Shown here: positions 6,475 to 7,914 of the stretch, in pieces | Position numbering within the stretch: position 1 is the first letter of the stretch | Layout of the letters: the number at the start of each line of letters is the position of its first letter | Assembly: GCA_003136515.1 (NCBI GenBank) | Contig: PLEU01000042.1 | Location: 3,089-11,002, forward strand | Length of the DNA stretch: 7,914 nt | Direction of reading: 5' to 3' | From: Spartobacteria bacterium | GTDB lineage: Bacteria; Verrucomicrobiota; Verrucomicrobiae; Chthoniobacterales; UBA6821 | Notes under the pieces: generated by a model | Database searches by the model: none | What the model was told of the DNA's origin: nothing | Seen by the model: only the letters and a program-made list of their open reading frames with translations | Position numbers and translations under genes: made by a program

Positions 6475-7512
6475 CTACCAGCCTAAGATGAGCGCAAAGA
6501 TCAGTGGGGCAACGATGGAGGCATCGGACTCGATGATGAATTTCGGGGTGTTGATTCCAAGTTTACCCCATGTGATTTTCTCATTGGGGACGGCGCCTGA
6601 GTAACTGCCATAGCTCGTCGTGGAGTCGCTGATCTGGCAGAAATATCCCCAGAGCGGGACTTCGGGGCGCTGGAGATCCTGATGGAGCATCGGCACGACG
6701 CAAATGGGGAAATCACCTGCGATGCCCCCTCCAATCTGGAAGAAGCCAATCGAGCCGTCAGGTGAGTTCGCATGTCTGCCTGCGCCCTCCCTTATATTGT
6801 TTGATGAAGAGGCAAGAGTTTTTGAGTTATTCGTGTACCAGTCCGCAAGCGCCATCATATACTCGATGCCGGTTCGGACGGTATGGACATTCTTTATATC
6901 TCCACTGATGACATGACCGGCATACATATTGCCGAGAGTTGAATCTTCCCAACCGGGTACAAACATCGGGAGATTCTTTTTTGCAGACTCCATAAGCCAG
7001 CTGTTCTTTGGATCGATTTGATGCTCCAACTTCCCACTTAGCAGGATGCGGTACATGAATTCGTGAGGAAAGAGGCGTTCGCCTTTTTGATCACAGGCTA
7101 CCCATTCCTCAAGAACGGCTTTTTCTATGCGTCGCATGGCTTCCATTTCCGGTATGCAAGTATCGGTGACGCGGTTCATGTGACGGTCTAGAAGGGCGAC
7201 TTCATCCTCGGGGGTAAGGTCGCGGTAGTTCGGTACCCGCTCGTAGTAATCATGAGCGACGAGGTTAAAGACATCTTCCTCCAAATTTGCCCCGGTGCAG
7301 CAGATGGCGTGGACTTTATCCTGACGGATCATTTCGGCCAGCGAAAGCCCCAGTTCGGCGGTGCTCATCGCCCCCGCAATGGTGAAGAACATGCTGCCAC
7401 CCTTCTCCAGATGGGCCGAGTAGGCATGAGCAGCATCCTTCAGGGCTGCGGCATTGAAGTGGCGATAATGATGATCGAGAAATTGTGAAACGGGGCCTTG
7501 TGTGGTGCTCAT
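6475..7512 (-). CDS. Deoxyhypusine synthase-family protein
   Basis: A 345-residue member of the deoxyhypusine synthase (DS) family. Eukaryotic and archaeal DHS uses NAD and spermidine to transfer an aminobutyl group to a lysine of eIF5A; bacteria lack a canonical eIF5A, so bacterial members are thought to act on polyamines (homospermidine synthase-like) or an unknown acceptor. Conserved blocks include AGAMSTAELG (46-55), CTGANLEEDVFN (72-83), VPGWEDSTLGN (185-195), NVHTVRTGIEYMMALADWY (208-226), FFQIGGGIAGDFP (257-269) and SDSTTSYGSYSGA (295-307). K317 in ITWGKLG aligns with the catalytic lysine of human DHS, which forms an imine with the aminobutyl group. Residues 232-253 appear to be an extra Ser/Asn/Gly-rich segment compared with the relatives I recall. 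The C terminus IVAPLIFALILGW is complete. It converges on the maturase gene with a 33-base gap and has no visible Shine-Dalgarno. Family is firm, reaction is not. Confidence 0.92.
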   Translation of the reverse strand: MSTTQGPVSQFLDHHYRHFNAAALKDAAHAYSAHLEKGGSMFFTIAGAMSTAELGLSLAEMIRQDKVHAICCTGANLEEDVFNLVAHDYYERVPNYRDLTPEDEVALLDRHMNRVTDTCIPEMEAMRRIEKAVLEEWVACDQKGERLFPHEFMYRILLSGKLEHQIDPKNSWLMESAKKNLPMFVPGWEDSTLGNMYAGHVISGDIKNVHTVRTGIEYMMALADWYTNNSKTLASSSNNIREGAGRHANSPDGSIGFFQIGGGIAGDFPICVVPMLHQDLQRPEVPLWGYFCQISDSTTSYGSYSGAVPNEKITWGKLGINTPKFIIESDASIVAPLIFALILGW

Positions 7513-7610
7513 GAAGTGATGAGGGTGCTTGGTGGTAGTTTGGTCGGAGAAAGAGGAAGGCTGGAAAGACTCACCGGAACATGCTTGAAAGTCGAGTTTG
7601 TGCTTTGAAA

Positions 7611-7636
7611 GAAAAGGGACGCAATCACGCGATCCC
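7611..7636 (-). terminator. Probable intrinsic terminator after the entericidin-like gene
   Basis: On the minus strand, GGGA and then GCG (separated by one bulged base) pair with CGC and TCCC around a six-base loop (stem 7616-7636), followed immediately by TTTTCTTTC. It begins 33 bases beyond the lipoprotein stop and about 100 bases before the DHS-like start, so it would separate the two minus-strand genes. The stem is short and bulged, so strength is uncertain. Confidence 0.6.
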
Positions 7637-7668
7637 TGACCACTCTGCCATTCACCCGATGATCGGAA

Positions 7669-7821
7669 TCAGTTCGAAATGGTTTGCTGAACTTTCTTGG
7701 CTGCCTTAGTCACATCATGCCCTGCGGCGCTGATGTCTTTTCCGGCTCCACTGATCGTGTTGCAGCCAGTTGATGCTGATATGATTACTGATACGAGAAG
7801 TAGTGGGAGGATTTTGTTCAT
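7669..7821 (-). CDS. Entericidin A/B-type small lipoprotein
   Basis: A 50-residue protein starting MNKILPLLLV. Residues 1-19 are a lipoprotein signal with lipobox S-T-G-C, so C20 would be lipidated. The mature peptide CNTISGAGKDISAAGHDVTK is characteristic of the entericidin EcnA/EcnB family: C-N-T, a G-x-G-x-D-I core, then a short Ala/Lys-rich amphipathic helix. Family members are small envelope lipoproteins; in Enterobacteriaceae EcnA and EcnB were described as an antidote/toxin pair under stress control, but isolated copies are widespread and their role is unclear. Only one copy is seen here, though the window ends shortly upstream. The frame extends upstream to ATG 7851, adding MGCFCSSLLT; I prefer ATG 7821 because it gives a canonical signal peptide. 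No good Shine-Dalgarno precedes either start. A likely terminator follows. Confidence 0.85.
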   Translation of the reverse strand: MNKILPLLLVSVIISASTGCNTISGAGKDISAAGHDVTKAAKKVQQTISN

Positions 7822-7914
7822 CGTCAGCAACGATGAGCAGAAACAGCCCATTTTGTCGATCCGCCAAGACTATCAGTGATGAGCTGATGCTTTGCTGCGG
7901 GCAGCCTGCATTTC

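Noticed and set aside
6457..6479. GGTAG ... CTACC inverted repeat between the convergent maturase and DHS-like genes
   Set aside because: Only a 5-base stem with a 13-base loop and no T run on either side; not supportable as a bidirectional terminator.

Overview
The window most resembles a chromosomal segment from a member of the Verrucomicrobiota. This rests on family composition rather than any rRNA marker: a secreted Asn/Ser/Thr-rich protein resembling the verrucomicrobial TIGR02597 family, a Tat-exported Cys-type sulfatase with a C-terminal tail typical of that phylum, an anaerobic sulfatase maturase and a bacterial deoxyhypusine synthase-like protein. GC content looks intermediate. None of the seven intact genes has a well-placed Shine-Dalgarno sequence.

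Layout. Bases 87-1740 are plus strand: rnhB (RNase HII), then a decayed yraN (UPF0102) in its usual place just behind rnhB, then a small alpha/beta hydrolase. The hydrolase meets the next gene tail to tail with a 3-base overlap. Bases 1737-5078 are minus strand: a large sulfatase followed 24 bases later by the secreted TIGR02597-like protein, probably one transcript. Across a 130-base divergent spacer the plus-strand anaerobic sulfatase maturase (anSME) runs to 6441 and converges on a minus-strand deoxyhypusine synthase-family gene (6475-7512). The window ends with a minus-strand entericidin-type lipoprotein of about 50 residues, followed by a probable intrinsic terminator.

How the genes fit together. 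The centre is a self-contained sulfatase module. The sulfatase carries the C-T-P-A-R formylglycine site, and the divergent gene encodes the radical-SAM enzyme that makes formylglycine without oxygen. The twin-arginine signal on the sulfatase fits modification and folding in the cytoplasm before export. A co-directional exported partner of unknown function lies behind it, and a perfect 7+7 inverted repeat sits in the shared promoter region. The module suggests desulfation of an organic sulfate (polysaccharide or small ester) outside the cytoplasm, but the substrate cannot be read from this window because no glycosidase, transporter or regulator is present.

The most informative oddities are the yraN pseudogene (in-frame stop, loss of the nuclease-like motifs, yet a well-preserved C-terminal half), the sulfatase/maturase/TIGR02597 arrangement, an insertion of about 20 residues in the DHS-like enzyme, and the general lack of Shine-Dalgarno sequences. 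I see no RNA gene, CRISPR array, insertion sequence or phage gene.
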